Shown: positions 1 to 8,800 of the stretch, in pieces
Layout: each line of letters starts with the position of its first letter
How positions within the stretch are numbered: position 1 is the first letter of the stretch
DNA from: Saccharopolyspora phatthalungensis
GTDB taxonomy: Bacteria; Actinomycetota; Actinomycetes; Mycobacteriales; Pseudonocardiaceae
Direction: 5' to 3'
DNA: 64,000 nt
Assembly (NCBI RefSeq): GCF_014203395.1
Contig: NZ_JACHIW010000001.1
Coordinates: forward strand, 1,364,001-1,428,000
The notes under the pieces: generated by a model
What the model was told of the DNA's origin: nothing
The model's input: only the letters and a program-made list of their open reading frames with translations
Databases searched by the model: none
Position numbers and translations under genes: made by a program

Positions 1-86
1 ACGGGCATGGTGGCGGAGACCTCGGCGGTGCGCCGCACGACAGCCGGAGGCGGAGGGTTCACCGCAGGTTCGTCATCGGTGGTCAC
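1..86 (-). CDS. N-terminus of an unidentified protein, cut by window edge
   Basis: A GTG start at 84-86 (minus strand) follows a strong Shine-Dalgarno GAGGAGGTG at 94-102, spaced about 7 nt away. It opens a frame that runs off the left edge and begins with the residues MTTDDEPAVNPPPPAVV. The start overlaps the 3' end of the upstream small gene (stop at 73-75), which implies translational coupling. Only 28 residues are visible, proline-rich and acidic, so no family can be assigned. By context (replication-relaxation protein upstream) it may belong to the transfer or replication module of an integrative element; that is inference. Confidence 0.55.
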   Translation of the reverse strand, partial: MTTDDEPAVNPPPPAVVRRTAEVSATMP

Positions 87-444
87 GACGCCTCACCTCC
101 TCATGATCAGATGTTCCGAACTGTGCGTTCTGCGCCCATTCCAGGAGGCCTCGAATCACCGCGGACAACTCCCCGCGGAGTCGTTTGGAATCGGCATCTC
201 TCACCCAGATGACACTGCCGGAGAAATCCCGTCCGCCGCGTCGTTTCTGCGGGCTAGGATACCTCCAATCGCCGTTGCCGGTCGACGTTTTATCGATCCC
301 TGCGTCGCTGTTTTCGGGCGATTTTCTGGGCTGTGGGATCTCGCCCGGGTCAGGTGATCCGGCGGGTCTCCTCGACGTGGGCTCTGAGGTCTCGTTCCGG
401 CTGGTGGCGGCATGTTCGGGCTGGTGGGCCGGCTGTCCCTTCAC
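73..444 (-). CDS. Small hypothetical protein, paralogue A
   Basis: This 123-aa protein starts at GTG (442-444) behind an AGAAGAG-like ribosome site. I do not recognise the family. Its C-terminal half (about residues 68-110, with the pattern F-G/S-G-x-I, then V-R-x-A/G, then K/E-R-L-R-G-E, then a helix ending LL-W-A-Q) is clearly similar to the 114-aa product of the next minus-strand gene at 721-1065, so the two are paralogues. The N-terminal half is charged and low in complexity. The gene overlaps the next downstream gene. The tandem paralogues sit in the same transcriptional direction as the replication-relaxation gene, which suggests a mobile-element accessory function, but none is demonstrated. 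Confidence 0.6.
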   Translation of the reverse strand: MKGQPAHQPEHAATSRNETSEPTSRRPAGSPDPGEIPQPRKSPENSDAGIDKTSTGNGDWRYPSPQKRRGGRDFSGSVIWVRDADSKRLRGELSAVIRGLLEWAQNAQFGTSDHEEVRRRDHR

Positions 445-633
445 TCTCTTCTAAAGCGCGGGTTGTGGCGCTCAGTACGGAACGAGGCTTACACAGAGGC
501 TCGATTGTTATATTCCCCCTTTCCTTTGTAGCGGGCCGCGGTGCATAAAACCTGGTTATTGGGACCAGTCTGACTCCTGTCGGTTTTGTCGATCACGGGT
601 ATGTGCTGCGGCAATGGTTGGCGTAAGGGGGCC

Positions 634-667
634 GTTGGTACCCCGTGCTGGAGGACGGGGTACCAAC
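634..667. terminator. Perfect 13-bp stem-loop downstream of paralogue B
   Basis: The arms GTTGGTACCCCGT (634-646) and ACGGGGTACCAAC (655-667) are perfectly complementary around an 8-nt loop. The hairpin lies about 55 nt beyond the stop of the minus-strand gene ending at 721 and has no long T-tract, as is usual for actinobacterial terminators. The remainder of 445-720 shows no convincing gene. Confidence 0.5.
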
Positions 668-720
668 AGCGTGGTGAACGGCGGGGCGGACGGCCCCCTG
701 GACGGGGCGCGCGCTGTGGA

Positions 721-1065
721 TCACGCTGCCGTGCCTTCCTCGGGATCATCCACGTCGCTGCTTTCGGGCTGCTGCTGGCTTTGGGCCCAGCGGAGAAGAT
801 CACCGATCACGTCGGCAAACTCGCCGCGCAGCCGCTCACCTTCCGCACCACGAACGTGCGTAATGTGACCAGTGAAGCCGCGATGATCACCGTGCGTGCG
901 TTTCTGATCATACCGCCAAATCGGCTGGTCAGGGTCGATGTCCGGCGCGCCCTTGATGTTGTCGTCGGGGGCTGAGCGGGGTGCCGGGATGATGGATCCG
1001 GTGTGATCATCTCCGCTGGGTGTGTGGTCGTCGGGTTCGTTCGGGGTGTGGCTGTGGGGGTACAT
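721..1065 (-). CDS. Small hypothetical protein, paralogue B
   Basis: The start is ATG at 1063-1065, chosen because a consensus AGGAGGT lies at 1071-1077, 5 nt away; an in-frame start 10 codons upstream lacks this. The 114-aa product is hydrophilic, with a histidine/aspartate-rich N-terminus. Its C-terminal domain (about residues 50-95) matches the paralogue at 73-444, including GERLRGEF followed by an amphipathic helix ending LLRWAQ. The family is not recognised. A strong stem-loop lies downstream. The repeated small gene between a replication-relaxation gene and an SD-led downstream CDS is reminiscent of the accessory cassettes of actinobacterial integrative elements. Confidence 0.65.
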   Translation of the reverse strand: MYPHSHTPNEPDDHTPSGDDHTGSIIPAPRSAPDDNIKGAPDIDPDQPIWRYDQKRTHGDHRGFTGHITHVRGAEGERLRGEFADVIGDLLRWAQSQQQPESSDVDDPEEGTAA

Positions 1066-1347
1066 CGCGCACCTCCTGGCCGCGACCGCCCACACTCAGG
1101 TGGGACCGGGGTCGCGGGTGCTGGTCGTGGTCATCGGGCAACCGTCGACGCAGCGGATGTCGCCTGCCGTGTCACCAGGTTCCGTACCCGCGAGCGGGCT
1201 TGATAGGGACGGCTGGCCGCGCGATCACGCGCGTGTCAGGGCGGGCGTCATCAGGCTGACAACCGGTGGGCCTCGACTCCCCGACTGCACTCAGGCACCC
1301 GTCGGGGCCGACGATCACCGGTCGACTGGACCTCTTACCGTCACAGC

Positions 1348-1438
1348 GAGACTCGCTGCGAGACCGCCGAGACACGGCCCGAGGCTGGCCGTCTCGGTCG
1401 GTCTCGCTGCTTTCGTCCGGGGTCTCGCCTGGCGAGAC
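1348..1438. repeat. Cluster of seven GAGAC/GTCTC pentamers
   Basis: In about 90 bp there are GAGAC at 1348, 1360, 1369 and 1434, and its complement GTCTC at 1391, 1401 and 1422. The rest of the 415-nt gap 1066-1480 has no gene. The cluster lies just past the 3' end of the replication-relaxation gene. It could be an iteron-like protein-binding array, part of an origin or transfer site, or a set of overlapping terminator hairpins. Confidence 0.4.
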
Positions 1439-1439
1439 C
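1421..1439. terminator. 9-bp inverted repeat after the replication-relaxation gene
   Basis: GGTCTCGCC (1421-1429), one T, then GGCGAGACC (1431-1439) form a perfect dyad about 40 nt beyond the stop of the minus-strand gene ending at 1481. It can act as a terminator hairpin or, given its symmetry and membership of the GAGAC cluster, as a protein-binding site. Confidence 0.4.
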
Positions 1440-1480
1440 TCATTGGACGGTCGACGTGAAGTCCAGTTTAATCAAGGGAT

Positions 1481-2815
1481 TCATGCGATCCGATGCTCGT
1501 ACTCGTCATCGGGGTCTTCGTCGTCGTAAAGCATCACGTCGTCATCCACGTCACCTCCTCGCACATCGGCTGCGGGCTGATGCGTGGGCACGGTGGCGGG
1601 TGGCCGGTCTTCAGCCAGGCGCACGAGTTGCTGGTCCTGCGGGTCAAAGGCGGCCTCGCTGTAGGGCTGGCCCAGCCACGGCGCGTGCGGCTCGATGCGC
1701 GGGCCTCGCTGGGGCAACTCGGCCAACCGATAGCGCCGTGCCACTGCATTCCCGTGGCCTTGGCTCCACACAGCCCACACCGGGCCGGCTGGCCCGTCGG
1801 GGTGCTCCTGATCTCGTGTGGTGGTCGCGATCACCAGCGGCGGGCGCCCGGTGCCAGCCGCGCGGCGAAGCGCCTGCCGTAGCGCGATTTCCCGCTTCGC
1901 CGAGTGCACCGAGAACAGCAGGACGCCGAAGGAATGGGTCGGGAACGCGCTGTAGTCGCTGATCTTGCGCGTGACCTTCGACAGCGCCTCGGTACCCGTG
2001 TCGTATTCGAGGAAGAACCGCACCCAGCGACCACGCTCCGCCCAGCAGCCGTAGCCATCCGGACGCAGTTTCACCGCGCTGTTCCAGAAGAACTCGGTAC
2101 AACGCTGCTCCGACCACCACTGCCCCAACCCACACCCAGCACTGTCATCACCGGTGCCGCCGACGTCGGTCTGGCTGCGGCGGGCGTGCGCGGCCAGGTG
2201 ACAGAAGAATCCGTTGACGCCGAGCTGGTGGCCGAGCTTGGGCCACCACGCCAGCCGCTCCAGCGCACGCTGATGCGCGGGCCGCGTCGGCGGCTTCTCA
2301 GCGCGCTGCGCGGCCATCGCCCGCGCGCCGAGATAGCCCAGCGCGAACCGCGTCTGACTCGTGCCGCCATCGCGGTAGGACTCGCGGAAGCCGAACACCA
2401 CGCCCAGCGCGCGCAGTTGCGCCAGCCGATCCTGCGCGCGGCGCACAGACTGGAACTCCGCCGCTGCGATCTGCTCGGTGGTCAACACTTTGTGCTCACC
2501 CAGCAAACCCAGAATGCGACGATCTCGATCCGTTAGCCGAAACCACACCGAGGCATCCGGCTCACCACCGTGAGCGCCTCGTCCGCGCTGCCCGCGCGTC
2601 CCCGCATGGGAATGCTTCGAATGAGTATTCAGTCGGCCAACTTTCCGACTACCGTCAGATCGCCGCTGACCAGCGGTCTTGTCTACTACGGCCCCGACGT
2701 CTGGGCCAGCGCTTCCGGACACGCGGGCATTCGCCGGACCAAACGCCGAACAATCCGCTGCCCCATCCGCGTCAGCCGCAGCCTCGTTTCCGTCGCGATC
2801 CAGGGGGCCTTCCAT
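1481..2815 (-). CDS. Replication-relaxation (Replic_Relax) family protein
   Basis: This 444-aa protein resembles the Replic_Relax family of actinobacterial plasmids and integrative elements. A winged-helix-like N-terminal segment (DRDRRILGLLGEHKVLTTEQ, about residues 92-111) is followed by the pattern AQDRLAQLRALG, then RFALGYLGARAMA and a long domain with acidic, possibly nuclease-like residues (RPDGYG, FFLEYDTGTEAL). The start at ATG 2813-2815 is chosen because GAAAGG lies about 10 nt upstream; the longer frame to 2920 has no better site. The C-terminus is acidic (DDDVMLYDDEDPDDEYEH). It marks this part of the window as mobile-element DNA. The biochemical role of the family is not well settled. 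Confidence 0.75.
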   Translation of the reverse strand: MEGPLDRDGNEAAADADGAADCSAFGPANARVSGSAGPDVGAVVDKTAGQRRSDGSRKVGRLNTHSKHSHAGTRGQRGRGAHGGEPDASVWFRLTDRDRRILGLLGEHKVLTTEQIAAAEFQSVRRAQDRLAQLRALGVVFGFRESYRDGGTSQTRFALGYLGARAMAAQRAEKPPTRPAHQRALERLAWWPKLGHQLGVNGFFCHLAAHARRSQTDVGGTGDDSAGCGLGQWWSEQRCTEFFWNSAVKLRPDGYGCWAERGRWVRFFLEYDTGTEALSKVTRKISDYSAFPTHSFGVLLFSVHSAKREIALRQALRRAAGTGRPPLVIATTTRDQEHPDGPAGPVWAVWSQGHGNAVARRYRLAELPQRGPRIEPHAPWLGQPYSEAAFDPQDQQLVRLAEDRPPATVPTHQPAADVRGGDVDDDVMLYDDEDPDDEYEHRIA

Positions 2816-2983
2816 GGTCACACCAGCCTTTCGACCGTGACAGGTTCTTCGTCGTTCGTCCCGAGCCGGAAACTGCTTGCACCCCTGAAGTCCGCAAAAA
2901 ACGCTGCAATGGGCCACCAAGCATGAAAAATGTGAGGCAAATCATTTTGAGTGGCTCGGCTGAGGGCTGGGAAAACGCGACGC

Positions 2984-3130
2984 ATGTTGATCTATCTCGC
3001 GAACGATCGTCAACCACGCATGGTGCTCGCGGTGATCGCGCAGGACACGCGGGCCCGGCGTTTCTTCGTGCTCACGGGCAGACTGCCGACCTGCGCCTGC
3101 TCAATGTGTGCTTGTGTCGGCCAGCGCTGA
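2984..3130 (+). CDS. Possible 48-aa ORF in the gap upstream of Replic_Relax
   Basis: The gap 2816-3147 separates the Replic_Relax start from the 3' end of the Imm1 gene. Its only plausible coding stretch is an ATG ORF at 2984-3130 giving MLIYLANDRQPRMVLAVIAQ and a cysteine-containing tail (CACSMCAC). A GAGGG about 20 nt upstream is too distant to be a convincing ribosome site. It may equally be chance, or a fragment of a formerly longer gene. The promoter for the minus-strand Replic_Relax gene should also lie here, in the AT-richer stretch 2915-2955. Confidence 0.2.
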   Translation: MLIYLANDRQPRMVLAVIAQDTRARRFFVLTGRLPTCACSMCACVGQR

Positions 3131-3147
3131 GCGTGACCGCCGTCGAG

Positions 3148-3576
3148 TCACTCGCTCGCACCCTCGGGCTCGCGCCACGTCACCGACACAGGCCGGTCGG
3201 CGGTGCGCAGGAACTCGTCGAGAACCTCAGTGAACTGCACCAGAGGCAGGCCCGAGCCGGGCGGAAAGTCGTCGTCGTCGAACTCGCAGCCCACCGAGGC
3301 CGGGTCACCTACGGGATACGCCTTGTCCCGGGTGGCGTCCTGGTAAGAGAGGTAGCCGAACCCGTCGCGAACGATGGCGTAGACGTCGTGGTCAAGAAAC
3401 CCGCTCTCGGTGTCCCACAGCGGCCGGTCGCGGTGGATCAACCGCGCAAGGTCGGCGAGCGGGTCGGTGAGCAGCTCAATGAGCTCACGTACCTGGTCGC
3501 GGTCTTTGATGAGCAGGTTCGCCCCGCGTTCCGCACCGTCCTCGGTGAACACGGCCCAACGGGCGTCGATGGTCAT
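3148..3576 (-). CDS. Imm1-family immunity protein for the adjacent deaminase toxin
   Basis: This 142-aa acidic protein has the hallmarks of Imm1 immunity proteins: a central SGFLDHDVYA/GFGYLSYQD segment (about residues 60-80), an acidic DDDDFPPGSGLPLVQF motif (about 99-114), and a C-terminal helix and strand ending DEFL-x6-RPVSVTW. Imm1 proteins neutralise polymorphic toxins, including SCP1.201/DddA-like deaminases. Its ATG (3574-3576) overlaps the TGA of the upstream toxin gene (ATGA), and an AAGGAAGGA ribosome site lies inside the toxin's 3' end. Expression is therefore coupled, as expected for a toxin-immunity pair. The identification of the pair rests on both genes together. Confidence 0.8.
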   Translation of the reverse strand: MTIDARWAVFTEDGAERGANLLIKDRDQVRELIELLTDPLADLARLIHRDRPLWDTESGFLDHDVYAIVRDGFGYLSYQDATRDKAYPVGDPASVGCEFDDDDFPPGSGLPLVQFTEVLDEFLRTADRPVSVTWREPEGASE

Positions 3577-4340
3577 CTTTGTCCTTCCTTGCCTCGATAG
3601 AGCCTCCCGTCCGGGCTGCTCCCGTCTCTGACCCTCAGTGTGGTTCCCGGCGGCAGGAACTTCTCCAGCTGCTTGTCACAGGTATCCGGCAGGTCATCAT
3701 CCCTGCCCGGCGTTGTTCCACAGACGCGGCGGTTGATCTCGATTTCGGCGTCGGTGATGCCCTGGTCACGCATCCGCATCGCGAACTGCACCTCGACGTG
3801 CCGAGCGACCGCAGCCTCGGCATTCGGCCGACCGTAGGTCAACCCGAGTTCGACGGCACGCCTCCGTGCCGCCTGGTAATACTCGCCGCCCTTGCCGCTT
3901 TCCAACATCACCGCCTCGCCGTCGCTGTTGAACCACCGGCCGTGCGTCTTACCCACCTCCGGCGGCCGTGGCAGCTCGGAACGCGCGGCGGCCGACGACG
4001 CCGAGCCGGATGACGCCGAGCGGGAGGAGCTCGGGGCTGCCGGAGACGACGAGGCCGATGCAGCGGTCGAGGAAACACCGAGACGCTGCCGATACTCAGC
4101 GAGCTGTGTCGCGACGATCCGCAGCTTCCCCTGTGCAGTCGCCAGTTCGGTGGGGGTGCCCTGCTGGGCTTGCGCCGCGGCGAGCACCTCGTCGTCGGTA
4201 GCGCCCTGCAGCGCTGCAGCCAAATAGTCGTTGCCTTCTTCGCAGTGATTGATCGCTTGCGAAATCCCGCCAGCCACCGCCTCGATCTTGCCCAGCGCGG
4301 TCGCGATGGCCTGGTCGAGCTTCTCCACAGCAGATGCCAA
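3573..4340 (-). CDS. DddA-like double-stranded DNA cytidine deaminase toxin (SCP1.201-like)
   Basis: This 255-aa protein has three parts: a helical N-terminal region (1-88), a Ser/Ala-rich linker (90-122) and a C-terminal deaminase domain (about 126-240). The domain carries a G-R-W-F-x-S-D-G entry (134-141), the catalytic HVE motif (His181, Glu183) followed by MRMRDQGIT as in DddA, and zinc-ligand cysteines Cys207 and Cys221 ahead of EKFLPPGTTLRV. The family deaminates cytidine in DNA, DddA acting on double-stranded DNA. The spacing between the cysteines (13 residues) is longer than in DddA (2 residues). Translation likely begins at TTG 4338-4340, preceded by GAGGGGG. No signal peptide or WXG motif is obvious, so the delivery route is unknown. 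Confidence 0.82.
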   Translation of the reverse strand: MASAVEKLDQAIATALGKIEAVAGGISQAINHCEEGNDYLAAALQGATDDEVLAAAQAQQGTPTELATAQGKLRIVATQLAEYRQRLGVSSTAASASSSPAAPSSSRSASSGSASSAAARSELPRPPEVGKTHGRWFNSDGEAVMLESGKGGEYYQAARRRAVELGLTYGRPNAEAAVARHVEVQFAMRMRDQGITDAEIEINRRVCGTTPGRDDDLPDTCDKQLEKFLPPGTTLRVRDGSSPDGRLYRGKEGQR

Positions 4341-4425
4341 CAGCGCCCCCTCAGCCGGGCGGACAGTGACAGGCGCAGATCATCACAGCTAGCCCTGACA
4401 CCTCACCGGAACGCACGACCGGCGG

Positions 4426-5253
4426 CTACTTCGCTCGCGCTGTCCTGCCTCGTCGGCTCTCGGACCACTCACGGGTAACCGCCGCCATGCGCTGCTTCCA
4501 CGGGGACGGGTCGTCGGCGGCAATCTGTTCCCAGACTCGGGCGTTGGCGCGAGCGAAGACGTCGACCGCTTCGGCCGACGCAGAAGCCCACGCGGGCGTG
4601 CCGGCGACCCATTTCTCGGCGCCGGTGATCGAGTGGCCTTCCGATATCAGCCGGTACACCAGCACGCATGGGTCGATGAACGCCGCGCCGCGCGTTGGCC
4701 ATGCCCAATCGATCAGGTGTGCTCGCCCGGCGCGGTCGATGATGACGTTCAGCGGGTTGTAGTCGGTGTGCAGCAGAGTCGAGCCAGTGAGCAACTCAAG
4801 TTCGGCGGGGTCGTCGACGTAGGCGCCCCACCGATGCGCCGGGCGCTTGAGCTCCGGCAGGTCAGGGCATTCGACGGCGCCAAGCCGCTGAATCACGTCG
4901 ACGACCGCCGGGAGGTCTGGCGAGTCCGGTCGGTAGTCGGCGTGCCGACCCTCGACATACTCGATGCCGATCAAGTCCCACCCGTCGACCTCGGTCCGCC
5001 ACAACAGGCGCGGTGACACCGCCGTCACGTACTTCGTGATGACCGCCTCGCGCGCTTGCGTCACGACGCCGGGGTGATCCGCGTGCAGTCCCTTCACGAA
5101 CACCCGCCCGTCGGCCGTGTCGAGCAGCAGCGCGACTGGGGAGTTCTTCCCGGCCGACACGGTTCGCGCCGACCGCACCGGGCCGGTGTTCGTTTCGACG
5201 ACGTCGCGGACGTGTGGGGGCAGGTCCTGCCAGTCCACGCGGGCTAGCGCCAT
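4426..5253 (-). CDS. APH-fold phosphotransferase
   Basis: This 275-aa protein has the aminoglycoside-phosphotransferase/choline-kinase fold: a possible nucleotide lysine in VFVKGLHADH (about Lys54), the catalytic loop HTDYNPLNV (about His162-Val170, with catalytic Asp164 and Asn169) and the metal-binding IDWAWP (about Asp182). The substrate cannot be deduced; actinobacteria carry many such kinases outside resistance. The start at ATG 5251-5253 is supported by GAGGAA 7-8 nt upstream; a longer in-frame start at 5322 would cover the leader hairpin. It lies 85 nt beyond the start of the toxin gene on the same strand, but a functional link is not shown. Confidence 0.75.
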   Translation of the reverse strand: MALARVDWQDLPPHVRDVVETNTGPVRSARTVSAGKNSPVALLLDTADGRVFVKGLHADHPGVVTQAREAVITKYVTAVSPRLLWRTEVDGWDLIGIEYVEGRHADYRPDSPDLPAVVDVIQRLGAVECPDLPELKRPAHRWGAYVDDPAELELLTGSTLLHTDYNPLNVIIDRAGRAHLIDWAWPTRGAAFIDPCVLVYRLISEGHSITGAEKWVAGTPAWASASAEAVDVFARANARVWEQIAADDPSPWKQRMAAVTREWSESRRGRTARAK

Positions 5254-5308
5254 TGATCGTTCCTCGTTCCGTGGCTTGTGGGTCGGCGGGAAGGCTAGCG
5301 AGCCGACG

Positions 5309-5346
5309 GAACGGGCCTGCACACGACGCGGTGTGCAGACCCGTTC
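5309..5346. terminator. 16-bp stem-loop in the leader of the phosphotransferase gene
   Basis: GAACGGGCCTGCACAC (5309-5324) pairs with GTGTGCAGACCCGTTC (5331-5346) with one G-U pair around a 6-nt loop. It lies 56-93 nt upstream of the minus-strand start at 5253. It could terminate transcripts from the decayed gene upstream or act as a leader attenuator. The rest of 5254-5487 has no gene I can support. Confidence 0.45.
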
Positions 5347-5487
5347 GAGCAGCGCGTTGTCGATCAGTAGGGGTTGTCATCACTTGAGGCGCAAGAGCAC
5401 CTGTTCGACTCGGACAACAGTCACGCACCCGCGTTGCGGTTCCCGGTCCCCGCCGAGCGGCACGCCATCTCATCCAGATTGGCTCGA

Positions 5488-5855
5488 TCAACTGCGATAA
5501 CCGCTCCCCTCTCGAGCGGGCAGGACGCGGCTGCCGAAGGTTCCTTCGACTTCGGGGCGTTCGTTGCTGCGGCGGACGATGAGGATGGGTCGTTTGAGGA
5601 TGGTGGTCTCCTCTTGGATTCCGCCGGAGTCGGAGATCACCATCGCGGCGCGACGGATCAGGGCTGCAGTGCGGGGTAGTTCAGCGGCCCGGTCAGGCGC
5701 AGGCGGTCGGCGAGTTTTTCCAGGCCATGGAGGACGATCTGATGCTGGGTTCGCGGGTGGAGCGGGAGAACGACCGGCACGGGAAGTTGCGCGAGTTCGC
5801 AAAGCACGGCGTGCCTCAAACAAGCCGGTGAACCAGTGTGGGGCAGCTGCAGCAC
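5488..5855 (-). pseudogene. Frameshifted remnant of UDP-N-acetylglucosamine 2-epimerase
   Basis: Two consecutive minus-strand frames together give the C-terminal half of a non-hydrolysing UDP-GlcNAc 2-epimerase (WecB family). The frame ending at 5658 supplies PVVLPLHPRTQHQIVLHGLE, then LADRLRLTGPLNY. The frame from about 5685 to 5488 supplies LIRRAAMVISDSGGIQEE and the ERPE motif that contacts the UDP-sugar. The switch near 5680 is a frameshift. The N-terminal two thirds are missing and the end lacks the usual GDG motif. It is a relic of cell-surface sugar metabolism captured beside the defence genes. Confidence 0.75.
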
Positions 5856-5898
5856 GCGGGCTCAAACGAGATGGGGTTTCTGGCCCTGGCATGCGCTG

Positions 5899-8800
5899 TT
5901 AGCGGTGACGTTCGGGGCGGAGGTCGATTCGGGTCCAGGTGTGGTCGATGTCCTCGCCGAGGTAGGCCAGTAGGTCGTCCTGGCGTGGCTGTCCCAGGAC
6001 CAATCGGTAGGCCCCCAGGGTGCGCAGCAGTCGTTGCTTTTTGGTGACCTCCCGGCTGAGCGGGATAATCGGCACGAACCTTTCGATACCGGCTTCCCCC
6101 GGACAGATCCAGTACGGCACCAGATCGTTGTGGCCGTCGGCCCGTTCCCTGACCGCGATCTCGAAGAGCTCTTCCCACGGGTCAGCGTTCTTGAATGTCA
6201 ACTGGTGGCCGTAAGCCGCGGCGACGTTCTTACGCACCGCGTGCCCTTTGAAACGGTGTACTCGCCCTTCACGCTGCTCGAGGTCGACCGGGTTACTGGG
6301 CAGGTTCCAGTGCACTACGGCGTGGCAGTAGGTGTGAAAGTCGAGCCCTTCCTGCCCCACGGAGGTCGAGGCCAGTACGTAGGGCCAGAAAGGCGAATTG
6401 AACGCGTCGCGCAGTTCTTTGTCGCGTCTGCCGGCGTTGTCCTCGTCGCGGCGACCGAAGGTCTGCGCGAGGTGGCTGCGCATTCGGTGTGAGGTGTGCG
6501 TGACAGTATCAGCACGCACCTCGAAGTCGTCGATTGTGTTCAACGCCGTAAGGTAGGAACGGCCGGTCCGTGCGCCGGATGACGGGCTCGCCCCGGCGTC
6601 GGCATGCGAGCCCAGCACTGCGTAGACCGCCCACGCAAGTTCGTAGGCCTTCGTGTAAGCATCGGCATCGCGGTATGTGTCCGCGAGCATGTGCACGTAT
6701 TCGTCGAGTGCAGCGCCGATGCAGCCGTCAAGGCACGTGTTGAGCACGCTGCGCCAGTACGCTTCAGTGGCCTGCTCTCGTCGCAGCATCGCGATGATCT
6801 CCGGCCTGTTGAAGAAGGATCGGAATCCGGCGCTGATCCACCACGCGAAGCGTCGCAGGTCGAGGCCGATTGGTTCGAGCTCGGCGGAAAGTCTCAGCAG
6901 TGCCCGCAACGCCACCGTGCCGGGCCCTGCCAGCGCAATAGCGGCCAGAACCTCGGCGAGATCGTCCGGCATGGGGCCAAGTGAGGTGGGGTCGAGGTCG
7001 CGTGCCCGTTCGATGTGCTCGGCCATACTTCGTGACCAGTCATGTTCCTCGTCCTCGCCGCCGGTGGCCAGTTGGGTAAGGAACGCTTGTTGGTCGTTCA
7101 CGTCGGCGTCCAGAACCAACGGCGCGGCCCAGTACCATCGCTGGTCTGCCACCGCCGCGTCGCTGCGGGGAAGCTCATCGAGGAGGCGTTGTATCTCGGT
7201 GGTCACGGCCTCCATCAGCCATGCCCGGTCAAGCGGCAGTGTCGTGTCATGTTCACGTGCCCACCGCAGGGGGTCACCGAGTCGAGCCAGCGTCGGGCTC
7301 GGATACATCAGCGCGAACACCGGCATCCCTGCTAGTCGTCTATCCGCACCGAAGCTGAAGGTCAACAGCTGCGACTGGCGCCGGTCGTCGTAGTTGCGGC
7401 GGGAGGACCCGACGAGCCGGCGCTCGGCTTCGTAACTCAGCATGACGCTGATGGACTTGGGCACCACGGCCCAGGCGCTGAACACCAGCCGCTTGGTGAA
7501 ACCGGCCAGCTCGGGATCGGCGTAGGGGCCCTCAAGCGTCCAGTACGGCAAGCTGGGCGCGATCCACGGCAACCGGAAGGCTTCCCGGTCGAGGACATCG
7601 TGGAACAGCGCGCGCATCTTGGCGTTGCTCGCCTCCAGCGCGCCATAACCGTGGACATCGCGATGGCGCAGCAGCCCACGGGCGTTCCGTACGGCCTTCG
7701 CGAGTTCCCGGTCCCGCGAACCGCAGCGGCTGACGAGAGCGTGCTTCGCCTTGTACTGATGATCCATCAGGTTCAGCAGGTACGGCGCGGACCGCCAGTA
7801 CTCGAGTTGATCAGGCGCGTCGAGTACCTTGGCGACCTCGGCTACTCCAAGCCAGGCACGCAGATCATCGGCGTCGGTCTGTATTGTTCCCAGCGGCCGT
7901 TCGGTGACCATGCTGTCGCCGTCGGCGTTCCCGGTGGTGCGTTCGGTGCGGCACATGACCTCGCGAAGCCGGTTCTCGATCTCCACGCAGGCGTTCTTGC
8001 CGTCGAGTTGGTCGCGCGCACCCAGCAGCGCCTCGCGCTGTACGCGCAGGTGCGCCCGCAACTCGTCTGCCTTGTCGTCACCGGCCAGGAACTTGTATGT
8101 GGCGACGAAGTCCTCGTGGTGGTCCTCGCCGCCAGGTTCGTCCGGCAAGGTGTACATCTTGTACGGGGTCGCGCTAAGCAGCAGCACACGCGTGCCGGGA
8201 TTGCTCATCAGCGCGCCGGCGAGTTCGGACCCCGCGCCCTCCCCGGTGAGCAGGTCTTTGAAGCGGTGAAACTCGTCCAGAATCACCAGGTCGGGATGAA
8301 GGGCTCTGACCGCCGTGCGCGCGACGAGGGCACGGAGTGCACCGATGAGGCCGTATCGCTGTCTGGACAGAGACTGTTCCGGTCGGCCGCGCAAATTGTG
8401 GAATCGCGTGGCGCAGTCCTGGACTGCCCTCACCAGCGGTCGTCCGTCGTCCGTGCGTGCTTCTTTCAGTGCCGCTGTGAAGTCGTCGACGAATGTCTCC
8501 GGGACTGTGATGGATTCGCCGCGTTTCCTGAGGAGCGCCTTGAACCTTTCGGTACTGGCGTAACCCTCGAAGAAACGTGTCCAGTAGCCCTTCCTCAGGT
8601 TGATCTCGTGGCTGCCGAGGAACCTCTCCAGCAGCCAGTAAAGCAAAACCCGCTCTTGTTGTTTGCCCCCGTGATCGGTGATGTCGAAGGACGTTCCCGG
8701 GGTGAACGAGATGAAGTTGACCCGCTGGGTGTCGATGTCGCGCAACGCTTTGGGCAGCATGGTGAGTCGGTCGGCGTGCTCGACCTGCTGTCCGCCGATG

